Below, piece by piece: positions 23,125 through 30,664 of a stretch of DNA of 32,976 nt. Where the stretch lies: positions 1 through 32,976 of the forward strand of contig JAZSRY010000066.1 in the NCBI GenBank assembly GCA_045538735.1. Reading direction: 5' to 3'. The stretch comes from SIG459 sp045538735 (lineage in GTDB: Bacteria > Bacillota > Clostridia > Oscillospirales > Oscillospiraceae). The translations under genes and the position numbers were made by a program. The first letter of the stretch is position 1. Each line of letters starts with the position of its first letter. The notes beneath the pieces were generated by a model. That model was not told where the DNA came from. It did no database searches and saw only the letters and a list, made by a program, of their open reading frames with translations.

Positions 23125-24387
23125 TCAGACCTTAATTTTTCTGCACTCCAGATAATATCTCTTATCCTCGGCATGTCCGATGGAAAAGCTCTTTTTGGGG
23201 AAAGGACCGCTCTCTATAATAGATGGGAAAAGCTCTCCCTTTTCCATCCTGGGCAGCAGTATGCAGGCGCAGCCGCAGCGTCTTCCCATGGCAATAGCAG
23301 TATCGTCATTATGGATATAATCTATCTTTCCACCGTAACGGCTCATATATGCCTGACAGAATTCCTCCGCCTTTCCTATGAGCTCACCTATGGTGAGACC
23401 GCTGACTGCAAGGCGCTTTTCCTGCGCACCTGCAATCAGGCTTATGCTGTGGCTTTTTTCAGAAGTTTTGCTTTGTTCCGCCCACCACTTTTCCGCTTCG
23501 GAAATGAAGTTTTCGGGATTGGTTTCAAAAATCACTTTATGTATGGGCTCAAAGGTGATAGCTTCATCGTGGATATTGACTATCTCAACAAGGCTGTATC
23601 TGGCAGGGTGAGCCTCCCTTTCCGCCTCGCTGAGATTTTCTTTGATTTTCTCCCAGCATTTTTTTGCGGTGGCAAGACTGTGGTTGCCGTCACCCATGGC
23701 GAAAACTGCAGGAGCTTTGTCTCCGTAGCGCTCACGGAGAGTTTCCGCATCGGAGAGGGCATCAACATCTTTCTCCAAAGCCTCCGCATCTGCTCCCGAA
23801 ACCTTGTAGCCGCAAATAGCTCCGCCGCCTGCATTGAGAGAAAAATCATAAATCCTGGGCAGGCGCTCTTTAATTCCTTCAAGCCCGCCGAGAACCGTGT
23901 CCCCGGCATCATCGATAAATACCATTATATGGGGCATTTCAATGCTTGCCCCTTCGCGCACACGCACTCTGGGAGGAAGGCGGTCTTCAACCGTGCCCTC
24001 GGTAGCGCGGATGGGTGAAACAGAGGCAGCGGAATAATCATACTGCTCAAGGTCCAGAACACCCATAAGTCCGCGACGGACAGCGCCCGAGGCAAGGCTG
24101 CGCTCCACATATATATAGCATTCTTCCGTCTCTTCAAAAACACCTGCGGCGAGATACTCATCCATACGCTGATTTATCTTTTCCGCCTCGGCAAACTGGT
24201 CGCATTTATCCAGATAAGCTTCGGGCAGCATAAGATGGAGAGTGCTGGGCACTCCCTCTGTCAGCTTTTCAAGGCTCTCCCAATATTCCGTCTGGGAGGA
24301 AAACTGGTCGCAGGCAACAACACTCCAACGGTGCATATCCTGCCCTTTGGGCAAAAGAATCTTTGCGGAAGAAAAAATCCTGCTCAT
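23125..24387 (-). CDS. DUF1015-family protein
   Basis: From the ATG at 24387, with GAGG upstream, the protein has 420 residues; an in-frame TTG at 24435 adds 16 residues that do not look conserved. Family blocks are RWSVVACDQFSSQTEYW near the N terminus, the SPIRATEGTVEDR segment, IPHIMVFIDD-like strand, and the AMGDGNHSLATAKK motif in the centre. Members are about 400-residue cytoplasmic proteins of unknown activity; the DGNHS motif resembles a catalytic site. It is a single-gene unit with its own promoter, divergent from the NSS transporter, and ends just before the T-box promoter. Confidence 0.88.
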   Translation of the reverse strand: MSRIFSSAKILLPKGQDMHRWSVVACDQFSSQTEYWESLEKLTEGVPSTLHLMLPEAYLDKCDQFAEAEKINQRMDEYLAAGVFEETEECYIYVERSLASGAVRRGLMGVLDLEQYDYSAASVSPIRATEGTVEDRLPPRVRVREGASIEMPHIMVFIDDAGDTVLGGLEGIKERLPRIYDFSLNAGGGAICGYKVSGADAEALEKDVDALSDAETLRERYGDKAPAVFAMGDGNHSLATAKKCWEKIKENLSEAEREAHPARYSLVEIVNIHDEAITFEPIHKVIFETNPENFISEAEKWWAEQSKTSEKSHSISLIAGAQEKRLAVSGLTIGELIGKAEEFCQAYMSRYGGKIDYIHNDDTAIAMGRRCGCACILLPRMEKGELFPSIIESGPFPKKSFSIGHAEDKRYYLECRKIKV

Positions 24388-24425
24388 ATTTTCTTTCCTC
24401 TTTCCCTCTTTACTTAGTTTTTCAA

Positions 24426-24454
24426 ATTCTATCACAGAGCCAAAAATTGCGCAA
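24426..24454 (-). promoter_or_regulatory. Probable promoter of the DUF1015 gene
   Basis: On the minus strand an extended -10 (TGATAGAAT, hexamer 24431-24426) is 17 bases from TTGCGC (24454-24449). It lies 38 bases before the DUF1015 ATG. Confidence 0.65.
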
Positions 24455-24533
24455 GAATGCCGCTGATACTTTTTGTCGAATTTAAATCGCTAAAGTTTGG
24501 GCATTATAACGAAGTAAAATACTGCATTTGATA

Positions 24534-24586
24534 TGGACATTTTATAAAAATAGGCATATAATATGTAAATCATTAACGATTTAATG
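24534..24586 (+). promoter_or_regulatory. Promoter of the NSS transporter with overlapping palindrome
   Basis: TGGACA (24534-24539) and TATAAT (24557-24562) are spaced by 17 bases. The palindrome CATTAA CGAT TTAATG (24571-24586) covers the expected start of transcription, where a repressor would block initiation. An inverted near-copy of its core (TTAAATCG.TAA, 11 of 12 bases) lies at 24482-24493, upstream of the promoter, as would suit a looping repressor. Confidence 0.65.
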
Positions 24587-24613
24587 ACAAAAAGATTTTC
24601 AGGAGAGATTAAA

Positions 24614-25948
24614 ATGAAAAGAGAAAGATTGGGAAGCCGTCTTGGCTTTATCCTTCTGAGCGCCGGCTGCGCCATCGGCTGCGGCAACGTTTGGAAGTTC
24701 CCCTGGCTCACCGGTCAGAACGGCGGCGGCGGATTTGTTCTTATTTACGTCCTCTGCCTTATTTTCCTTGGTCTGCCCGTTATGGTTATGGAATTTGCTA
24801 TGGGCCGCGCCGCTCAGGCCAGCCCCGTCCGTATGTATCAGAAGCTCCAGAAACCCGGCAAGAAGTGGGGCTTTATGGGCTATCTGTCCCTGCTGGGCAA
24901 CATCTGCCTTATGGCTTTCTACACTGTTGTTACCGGCTGGATGATTTACTACTTCTATAAGTTCCTCGTTGGCGAGCACATCGGTCTCGGCTTTGTTGGT
25001 ATGATCACCAACCCCAGCGTCAATGTCGGTTTCCTGGCCATCGCTGTTGTTGTCGGCTTCATTATCCTCAGCTTCAATCTTCAGGGCGGTCTTGAGCGCG
25101 TAACCAAGTACATCATGGGCGCTCTTCTTGTGCTGATGATAGTTCTTGCTGTCCGCTCCTTCACCATGAACGGTGCAGGCGATGGCCTGAAGTTCTACCT
25201 TCTCCCCGACCTGAGCAAGATCAGCGGCTCCACCGTTGTTGCCGCCATGAACCAGGCATTCTTTACATTGTCTCTCGGCATTGGCTCTATGGCCATTTTC
25301 GGAAGCTATCTGGACAAGGAACGCTCCCTTCTGGGTGAAAGCGTGAACATCGTTCTGCTTGATACCTTTGTTGCCATCACTGCCGGTCTTATCATTTTCC
25401 CCGCCTGCTTCACCTACAACATGGAAGTCGGTGCCGGCCCCGGTCTCCTCTTCGACACCATGGCAACTGTTTTCGTCAATATGGAAGGCGGCCGCTTCTG
25501 GGGTACTCTGTTCTTCCTCTTCATGGTCTTCGCCGCACTCTCCACCGAGCTGGCCGTTTTCGAGAATATTCTCGCCTGCGTCCGTGAGCTCACCGGCTGG
25601 AAACGTCCCAAGGGCTGCATTGTATGCGGTATCGGCATTTTCGTCATCTCCATCACCACCGCTCTGGGCTACAGCATCTTCAAGTTCCAGCCCTTCGCAG
25701 ATGGCTCCGCATGGTTGGATCTCTGGGATTTCATCGTCAGCTACAACCTGCTGCCTCTGGGCTCTCTGGCTATCGCCCTCTTCTGCTGCTACAAATTCGG
25801 TTGGGGCTGGGATGCCTTCCTGGCTGAAGCCAATTCCGGCAAAGGTCTTAAGGTCCGCGGCTGGATGAAATGGATATTCCGTTACCTTGTTCCCGCAGTT
25901 ATCATCTTCATCTATATCTACGGTCTCGTAACCTTCCCCTGGAAGTGA
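24614..25948 (+). CDS. Sodium-dependent transporter, NSS (SNF) family
   Basis: NSS proteins such as LeuT, MhsT and TnaT import amino acids with Na+. From the ATG at 24614, placed 9 bases after AGGAG, the protein has 444 residues and about 11 membrane helices, like MhsT. The signature GCGNVWKFPWLTGQNGGGGF in helix 1 forms the unwound Na+/substrate site; the Gly-Asn and Trp residues are kept. An in-frame ATG at 24584 lies before the ribosome binding site and is not favoured. Codon bias is strong, suggesting high expression. The substrate is probably an amino acid but is not specified by the sequence. A strong terminator follows. Confidence 0.93.
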   Translation: MKRERLGSRLGFILLSAGCAIGCGNVWKFPWLTGQNGGGGFVLIYVLCLIFLGLPVMVMEFAMGRAAQASPVRMYQKLQKPGKKWGFMGYLSLLGNICLMAFYTVVTGWMIYYFYKFLVGEHIGLGFVGMITNPSVNVGFLAIAVVVGFIILSFNLQGGLERVTKYIMGALLVLMIVLAVRSFTMNGAGDGLKFYLLPDLSKISGSTVVAAMNQAFFTLSLGIGSMAIFGSYLDKERSLLGESVNIVLLDTFVAITAGLIIFPACFTYNMEVGAGPGLLFDTMATVFVNMEGGRFWGTLFFLFMVFAALSTELAVFENILACVRELTGWKRPKGCIVCGIGIFVISITTALGYSIFKFQPFADGSAWLDLWDFIVSYNLLPLGSLAIALFCCYKFGWGWDAFLAEANSGKGLKVRGWMKWIFRYLVPAVIIFIYIYGLVTFPWK

Positions 25949-25961
25949 TTCAGAATTTCAT

Positions 25962-25996
25962 AAAAGTGCACGGATTAAATTCCGTGCACTTTTTTT
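25962..25996 (+). terminator. Intrinsic terminator after NSS transporter
   Basis: A 13-bp perfect stem (AAAAGTGCACGGA and complement) closes a 6-base loop and runs into a T-tract, 14 bases after the stop codon. Confidence 0.92.
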
Positions 25997-25997
25997 G

Positions 25998-26026
25998 TGG
26001 AAAAAATCTTGCTTATAAGCTATAAT
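25998..26026 (+). promoter_or_regulatory. Probable promoter of the SpoU methyltransferase gene
   Basis: TATAAT (26021-26026) has a weak -35 TGGAAA (25998-26003) at 17 bases. The leader after it (26034-26054) is nearly identical to the leader of the NSS gene. Confidence 0.5.
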
Positions 26027-26057
26027 GATTTCATTAATGACAAAGGATTTTCAGACT

Positions 26058-26864
26058 ATGGCAAATATAATAGAAATTACGGATTTCAACGACCCACGAC
26101 TGGATGTATACGCAAGACTCACGGAAAACCAGCTCCTCAACAGAGAGCATCCCGAGGAGGGCATATTCATAGCGGAAAGCCCCAAGGTGGTTGAAAGGGC
26201 ATTGGATGCGGGCTTTGAGGCCGTCAGTGTCCTCACAGAGCGCAGACATATTGACGGGCAGTCCGCCCACATACTCCGGCGCTGCGGCGATGTGCCCATT
26301 TTCACAGCGGAGCTTGAGGTGCTCACCAAGCTGACGGGCTTCAAACTTACCCGGGGTCTTCTCTGCGCCATGAGACGAAAGCCCCTCCCCACTCTGGAAG
26401 AAGTCTGCGCAGGCACAAGGCGTCTTGCCGTTTTGGAAAATGTTGTGAACCCCACAAATATAGGCGCTATCTTCCGCTCCGCAGCCGCCCTCAACATGGA
26501 TGCCGTGCTGCTTACCCCCGCCTGCTGCGATCCTCTCTACCGCCGCTCAAGCCGCGTCAGTATGGGTACTGTTTTCCAGATACCATGGACATACCTTGGC
26601 GAGGATTGGCACGTACAGCTCAAAAATATGGGTTTCAAGACCGTTTCCATGGCGCTCAAGGAAGATAGCCTCAACATTGATGACCCCCGCCTTGCCGCGG
26701 AAAAACGCCTTGCAGTTATCCTCGGCACGGAGGGCGACGGGCTTGCCGACAGCACTATCAGCGACAGCGACTACACCGTCTGCATTCCCATGAGCCACGG
26801 CGTGGATTCCCTCAATGTTGCCGCCGCAAGCGCGGTTGCCTTCTGGCAGCTCGGAAAAGAATAA
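26058..26864 (+). CDS. SpoU/TrmH-family RNA 2'-O-methyltransferase
   Basis: The protein has 268 residues from the ATG at 26058, with AAAGGA ten bases upstream; ATGs at 26025 and 26037 are in frame but poorly placed. The N-terminal third is the substrate-binding domain of RlmB-type enzymes (EEGIFIAESPKVVERAL). The SPOUT core has motif 1 NPTNIGAIFRSAAAL near residue 130, motif 2 ILGTEGDGL near 220 and motif 3 IPMSHGVDSLNVAAASAV near 245, forming the SAM-binding knot. Family members methylate ribose in rRNA or tRNA; the target here is unclear. It is a single-gene unit. Confidence 0.93.
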   Translation: MANIIEITDFNDPRLDVYARLTENQLLNREHPEEGIFIAESPKVVERALDAGFEAVSVLTERRHIDGQSAHILRRCGDVPIFTAELEVLTKLTGFKLTRGLLCAMRRKPLPTLEEVCAGTRRLAVLENVVNPTNIGAIFRSAAALNMDAVLLTPACCDPLYRRSSRVSMGTVFQIPWTYLGEDWHVQLKNMGFKTVSMALKEDSLNIDDPRLAAEKRLAVILGTEGDGLADSTISDSDYTVCIPMSHGVDSLNVAAASAVAFWQLGKE

Positions 26865-26868
26865 ATTC

Positions 26869-26899
26869 AAAACGGCAGGATAACTCCTGCCGTTTTTTT
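26869..26899 (+). terminator. Intrinsic terminator after SpoU methyltransferase
   Basis: A 12-bp perfect stem (AAAACGGCAGGA and complement) with a TAAC loop is followed by seven T, five bases after the stop codon. Confidence 0.92.
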
Positions 26900-26914
26900 G
26901 CCGCTGTCGCATAT

Positions 26915-26954
26915 AGGTCAAAGGTTTGACCTTTGAAACAAAGGGTGATAACAT
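26915..26954 (+). promoter_or_regulatory. Promoter of the polymerase-yolD operon with palindromic operator
   Basis: TTGACC (26926-26931) and TAACAT (26949-26954) are 17 bases apart. The -35 is embedded in the perfect palindrome AGGTCAAAGGTTTGACCT (26915-26932). A second palindrome, TCAAAGG/CCTTTGA, overlaps it (26918-26936). A repressor bound here would mask the -35. The sequence does not match the Bacillus-type LexA box. Confidence 0.75.
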
Positions 26955-26991
26955 TATTAAAACAAGAAAGCCAAGGAAAGGAGGCGGACAG

Positions 26992-28512
26992 ATGGAGCGC
27001 ACATATCTTTGCATTGACTTGAAATCCTTTTATGCCAGCGTTGAGTGCATAGAAAGAGGCCTCGATCCTATGCGGACAAACCTTGTTGTGGCAGATGTAT
27101 CCAAAACGGAGAAAACCATTTGTCTTGCCGTAACTCCTTCCCTTAAGGCCTACGGAATTTCGGGAAGAGCCCGCCTTTTCGAGGTAATCGAGCAGGTTAA
27201 GCATATAAACTCCCGCCGCACACGTTTTTGTCCCGGCGGTGAATTTTCGGGTCGCTCCGCAGATGCCGAAAAGCTGAAGCAGCATCCGGAGCTGGAGCTG
27301 GATTTCATAGCCGCACCACCCAGAATGGCCCTCTATATGGATTACAGCAGCCGCATATATCAGGTTTATCTCCGCCACATTGCCCCTGAGGATATTCATG
27401 TCTATTCCATAGACGAGGTGTTTATTGACCTGACGCCCTATCTTCCCGCCTCGGGGCTGACTGCCAGACAGTTTGCCAAAATGCTTATAAAGGAAGTTTT
27501 GGAGGCCACCGGAGTCACCGCTGCCGCAGGCATAGGCTCCAATCTGTATCTGGCCAAAATAGCCATGGACATCATGGCAAAGAAGGTTGCAGCGGATGCC
27601 GACGGAGTGCGCATTGCGCAGCTTGATGAGCAAAGCTATAGACGTGAGCTTTGGTGCCATCGTCCTCTTACCGATTTCTGGCGGGTGGGACGGGGCATCG
27701 CAAAAAAGCTTGAAGCCCACGGGCTTTTCACTATGGGGGATGTTGCCCGATGCTCTCTTGGCGAAGCGGGAGACTTCCATAACGAAGAGCTTTTATATAA
27801 GCTTTTCGGAGTCAACGCGGAGCTTCTCATAGACCACGCCTGGGGCTTTGAAAATTGCACAATTGCCGACATCAAAGCCTACCGCCCCTCCACAAACAGC
27901 ATTTGCTCGGGTCAGGTTCTCACAAGTCCCTACACCTTCGACAAAACTGCCCTTGTCATCCGCGAGATGCTGGATTTGCTCACTTTGGAGCTTGTGGACA
28001 AAGGCCTTGTTACCGACCAGATAGTGCTTACTGTTGGCTACGACATTCAAAATCTTACAGACCCCGCCCGAAGAAAAGCCTACACGGGGGCGGTTACCAC
28101 AGATTTTTACGGACGCAAGGTACCCAAACATGCCCACGGTACGGCAAATCTCGGCAGGCACACCGCCTCAACGAGGCTCATTACCGATGCGGTTATGGAG
28201 CTTTTTGAGAGAATATGCGACAAGACTCTCCTGGTGCGCAGGATAAACATTTCCGCAAATCACGTGCTCTACGAAGACAGCGTTCCCGACACATCTGTAC
28301 CTGAGCAATTTGACCTTTTCACCGACATTGAGGAACTCGAGCGGAAGCGCCAGGAGGAGGAAAGCGCCCTTCTCCGTGAAAAGAGGCGGCAGCAGGCTCT
28401 TGTGGATATCAAAAAGCGCTACGGCAAAAATGCCATTCTGAAGGGTATGAACTTTGAAGAGGGCGCCACAGCCAGAGACAGAAACAGCCAGATAGGCGGC
28501 CATAAGGCATAA
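26992..28512 (+). CDS. Y-family DNA polymerase (UmuC/UvrX type)
   Basis: The 506-residue translesion polymerase starts at ATG 26992 behind AAAGGAGG; the frame is open further upstream but that part is promoter. Catalytic carboxylates are visible: Asp9 in CIDLKSFYASVE, and Asp-Glu in the SIDEVFIDL block near residue 140. Also seen are the helix-hairpin region (FWRVGRGIAKKLEAHGLFTMGD) and a C-terminal little-finger domain. The long C terminus beyond about residue 420 is charged (RKRQEEESALLREKRRQQ). Such enzymes copy damaged DNA and are usually damage-induced. A YolD-like gene follows after 24 bases, the standard Firmicutes pairing, and a palindromic operator overlaps the promoter. Confidence 0.94.
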   Translation: MERTYLCIDLKSFYASVECIERGLDPMRTNLVVADVSKTEKTICLAVTPSLKAYGISGRARLFEVIEQVKHINSRRTRFCPGGEFSGRSADAEKLKQHPELELDFIAAPPRMALYMDYSSRIYQVYLRHIAPEDIHVYSIDEVFIDLTPYLPASGLTARQFAKMLIKEVLEATGVTAAAGIGSNLYLAKIAMDIMAKKVAADADGVRIAQLDEQSYRRELWCHRPLTDFWRVGRGIAKKLEAHGLFTMGDVARCSLGEAGDFHNEELLYKLFGVNAELLIDHAWGFENCTIADIKAYRPSTNSICSGQVLTSPYTFDKTALVIREMLDLLTLELVDKGLVTDQIVLTVGYDIQNLTDPARRKAYTGAVTTDFYGRKVPKHAHGTANLGRHTASTRLITDAVMELFERICDKTLLVRRINISANHVLYEDSVPDTSVPEQFDLFTDIEELERKRQEEESALLREKRRQQALVDIKKRYGKNAILKGMNFEEGATARDRNSQIGGHKA

Positions 28513-28536
28513 CTAATTCGCGAAAGGAGGAAAGCC

Positions 28537-28971
28537 ATGTCACCGTCCGATAACCCCCATCGCTATGACGATATTATATCTCTCCCCCACCCCACATCGA
28601 AAAAGCATCAGCGTATGAGCCGCGAAAACCGTGCGGCGCAGTTTTCCCCCTTCGCCGCTCTCACGGGCTACGATGCCCTTGTTGATGAAACCGCGCGGCT
28701 TACGGAAATGCGCACCGAGCTGGACGAGCAGCAAAAATCCGCCCTTGATGAAATTTTGCGTCAGCTGCTTGAGCATATAGGCGAGAAGCCTGAAATAGCA
28801 ATAAGATATTTCGTCCCCGATTTAAGAAAATTCGGCGGAGAGTATATTGATTATCGGGGATGGCTATTGCGCATAGATCCTTTCGAGGGCAGTCTCCTTT
28901 TCGAGGACGGCTTAAAAATTGCCATTGAAGATGTTTTCGACATACAAAGCCCCTATTCCATCGGCATATAA
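28537..28971 (+). CDS. YolD-like protein
   Basis: The 144-residue protein has the YolD layout: an N-terminal RYDDIISLPHPTSKKHQRMS segment, the RAAQFSPFAALTGYDALVDE block, and a C-terminal beta part ending LLFEDGLKIAIEDVFDIQ. YolD-like proteins sit beside UvrX/UmuC-type polymerases in Firmicutes and are thought to serve as UmuD-like partners. AAAGGAGG precedes the ATG. Its last 83 bases are repeated in diverged form at 29474-29556, beyond an inserted gene. Confidence 0.9.
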   Translation: MSPSDNPHRYDDIISLPHPTSKKHQRMSRENRAAQFSPFAALTGYDALVDETARLTEMRTELDEQQKSALDEILRQLLEHIGEKPEIAIRYFVPDLRKFGGEYIDYRGWLLRIDPFEGSLLFEDGLKIAIEDVFDIQSPYSIGI

Positions 28972-28988
28972 CAAATACAGGTGAACGG

Positions 28989-29513
28989 ATGAGAATGCAT
29001 ATAGCAAATATAATTACAGTCAGCCGAATTTCAGCTTGTGTATATCTGCTGTTATGTCCTGTTTTTTCCATTGGTTTTTACATCACATATATATTTTGTG
29101 GAATTACGGATATGACAGATGGGTTAATCGCAAGGAAAACAAAATCCGTCAGTGAACTTGGCGCAAGACTGGATACGGTTGCAGACGGTGTTTTCGTTGC
29201 GGTATGTTTTGCGAAAATACTGCCGAAAATGCAATTTCCTGTCTGGTTGTGGGTCTGGGTTGTTATTATAGCAATCATTAAAATTGCAAACATTCTCCGG
29301 GTATTGATTTCTGACAAAAAGCTTGCATCCCTACATACTGTTTTGAATAAAGTAACAGGATTTTTATTGTTCTTGTTACCACTGACCTTTAACTTTATCA
29401 AACCCATTTATAGTTCTGCTGCAGTGTGTTTCGTGGCCACATTGTCAGCAATCAGTGAGGCATACCATTGGGTGCAGCCTCCTTTTCGAGGATGGCCTGA
29501 AAGTCGCCATTGA
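28989..29513 (+). CDS. CDP-alcohol phosphatidyltransferase with altered C terminus
   Basis: The 174-residue membrane enzyme contains the full family motif D..DG..AR, eight residues, G...D...D (DMTDGLIARK from residue 41 to Asp66), which binds CDP-alcohol and metal. About five membrane helices fit the PgsA type. It would make phospholipid head groups such as phosphatidylglycerol-phosphate. It starts 17 bases after yolD with a weak AGGTG ribosome binding site; ATG 28995 is an alternative start. The last dozen residues (from about VQPPFRGW) are read out of frame from a leftover yolD tail, so the natural C terminus is lost. It is AT-richer than its neighbours, suggesting insertion. Confidence 0.85.
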   Translation: MRMHIANIITVSRISACVYLLLCPVFSIGFYITYIFCGITDMTDGLIARKTKSVSELGARLDTVADGVFVAVCFAKILPKMQFPVWLWVWVVIIAIIKIANILRVLISDKKLASLHTVLNKVTGFLLFLLPLTFNFIKPIYSSAAVCFVATLSAISEAYHWVQPPFRGWPESRH

Positions 29514-29556
29514 GGATATTTTCGACATGCAAAGCTCTTATTCCGTAGGCATATAA
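29474..29556 (+). pseudogene. Tail remnant of a second yolD-like gene
   Basis: These 83 bases align without gaps to the end of yolD (28889-28971) with 13 differences, including the same TAA stop. In the yolD frame they read SLLFEDGLKVAIEDIFDMQ, so changes are mostly third-position or conservative. This suggests a once-functional paralogue rather than a fresh duplication. No 5' part of this copy is present. It overlaps the end of the phosphatidyltransferase frame. Confidence 0.85.
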
Positions 29557-29624
29557 TCAGACTCTCAAAAATGCAACGGGGCAAACTGACAAACCATGAA
29601 TTTGGCGAACAGATTTGCAACGCA

Positions 29625-29747
29625 CCAAAGCCTCCCCTGTGTAAGGGGAGGTGGGCAAAATCTATGATTTTGCTCGGAGGGGTTGTCAATCCCTCAGTCA
29701 AAAATCAGAAGATTTTTGACAGCTCCCTTTACACAAGGGAGCCTTGG
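29625..29747. repeat. Hairpin-rich intergenic repeat (MITE-like)
   Basis: About 123 bases have inverted ends (29625-29650 and 29723-29747) and a row of hairpins. These are CCTCCCC/GGGGAGG, GCAAAATC/GATTTTGC, GAGGG/CCCTC, GTCAAAAATC/GATTTTTGAC and CTCCCTT/AAGGGAG. The pattern resembles short non-coding repeats scattered in genomes of gut Clostridia, though copy number cannot be checked here. It carries no gene. It fills most of the 29557-29795 gap before the DinB-like gene. Confidence 0.75.
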
Positions 29748-29795
29748 GCGCTTCCGCGCCTGTACAAAAAACTCAAGTTATACGGAGGTCTCACG

Positions 29796-30500
29796 ATGAG
29801 ATGTGTATGGGAACATAATGGCAACGATACCCTTTTATATTCCGCTGATTATGTTGGAGCATATACGAGAGGAAGTAGTCTTGAAGCCGCAATGTCAAAA
29901 ATGAGTGCGGAGATAGAAATGTATTCTTTGTGGTGTGGGCAAGAGTGTGGGCACAAAACTGATATTGAAATCATCCAAGAGAAAGCTGGTAATTTGCAAG
30001 TAGCAGATGCGGATTCTGACATTCTGTTTGATACTGAGAAAGCACCACTCTCTCGGGCGGAATATGAGGAACTAAAGGTGCTTGTTTTGAAATCGGCAAG
30101 GGATTTCTATGACTTGTATTCTTCTATCACAAATAAGAATGAAAGCTGTCTGCCTCACAGACGGACATTTTATGGCGCTGTGCCACGAACTGCTCAGGAA
30201 ATGTACGAACACACAAAGAATGTGAACTCCTATTATTTTGCAGAAATCGATGTCGATATTGATAACGGAGGCACAATATACGATTGCAGAAAAAGGGGGT
30301 TTGAGCGCTTGGAGCAAACACCTGGTTTCTTGGACAACGTTGTTGTTGAGGGCAGCTATGATGAGCTTTGGTCACTCCGTAAAGTGATGCGCCGTTTTCT
30401 GTGGCACGATAGAATTCACGCAAAGGCTATGTATCGGATGGCCGTTAAAACATTCGGTGCTTTCGGCGCAGATAACACATTTAAGTTCATGATCGATTAA
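29796..30500 (+). CDS. Hypothetical protein with DinB-like C-terminal half
   Basis: The start at ATG 29796 follows CGGAGGT; the frame is open upstream, but that part is the repeat. The 234-residue protein begins MRCVWEHNGNDTLLYSADYVGAYTRG, a domain I do not recognise. Its second half holds a helical bundle with TAQEMYEHTKNVNSYYF and a late WHDRIHAKAMYR helix. His residues in such positions resemble the metal ligands of DinB/YfiT-like proteins. No signal peptide or membrane helix is present. It stands alone between a repeat and the terminator of a minus-strand gene. No function is proposed. Confidence 0.75.
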   Translation: MRCVWEHNGNDTLLYSADYVGAYTRGSSLEAAMSKMSAEIEMYSLWCGQECGHKTDIEIIQEKAGNLQVADADSDILFDTEKAPLSRAEYEELKVLVLKSARDFYDLYSSITNKNESCLPHRRTFYGAVPRTAQEMYEHTKNVNSYYFAEIDVDIDNGGTIYDCRKRGFERLEQTPGFLDNVVVEGSYDELWSLRKVMRRFLWHDRIHAKAMYRMAVKTFGAFGADNTFKFMID

Positions 30501-30603
30501 GTCAAATTCCAATTTATCGAACAGATATCAGTGCCCACGTCTATACACTGCTTGGTGCAGCACGTTGGGTTCGGTTTTATAGTGCGTGATTGCAAATATA
30601 CAA

Positions 30604-30639
30604 AAATCCTCCCTATGAGATACTTCATAGGGAGGATTT
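30604..30639 (-). terminator. Intrinsic terminator after the ABC transporter gene
   Basis: A 15-bp perfect stem (AAATCCTCCCTATGA and complement) with a 6-base loop is followed on the minus strand by a T-rich stretch (TTTTTGTAT), 25 bases after the stop codon. Confidence 0.88.
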
Positions 30640-30664
30640 GTTGATATGGATGCGGCAAACTGCG

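Noticed and set aside
26915..26954. LexA/SOS box upstream of the Y-family polymerase
   Set aside because: The palindrome has AGGTCAAA half-sites and does not match the CGAAC..GTTCG-type box of Firmicutes.
29625..29747. CRISPR array
   Set aside because: The repeated units are inverted hairpins of different sequence, not direct repeats with regular spacers, and no cas gene is present.
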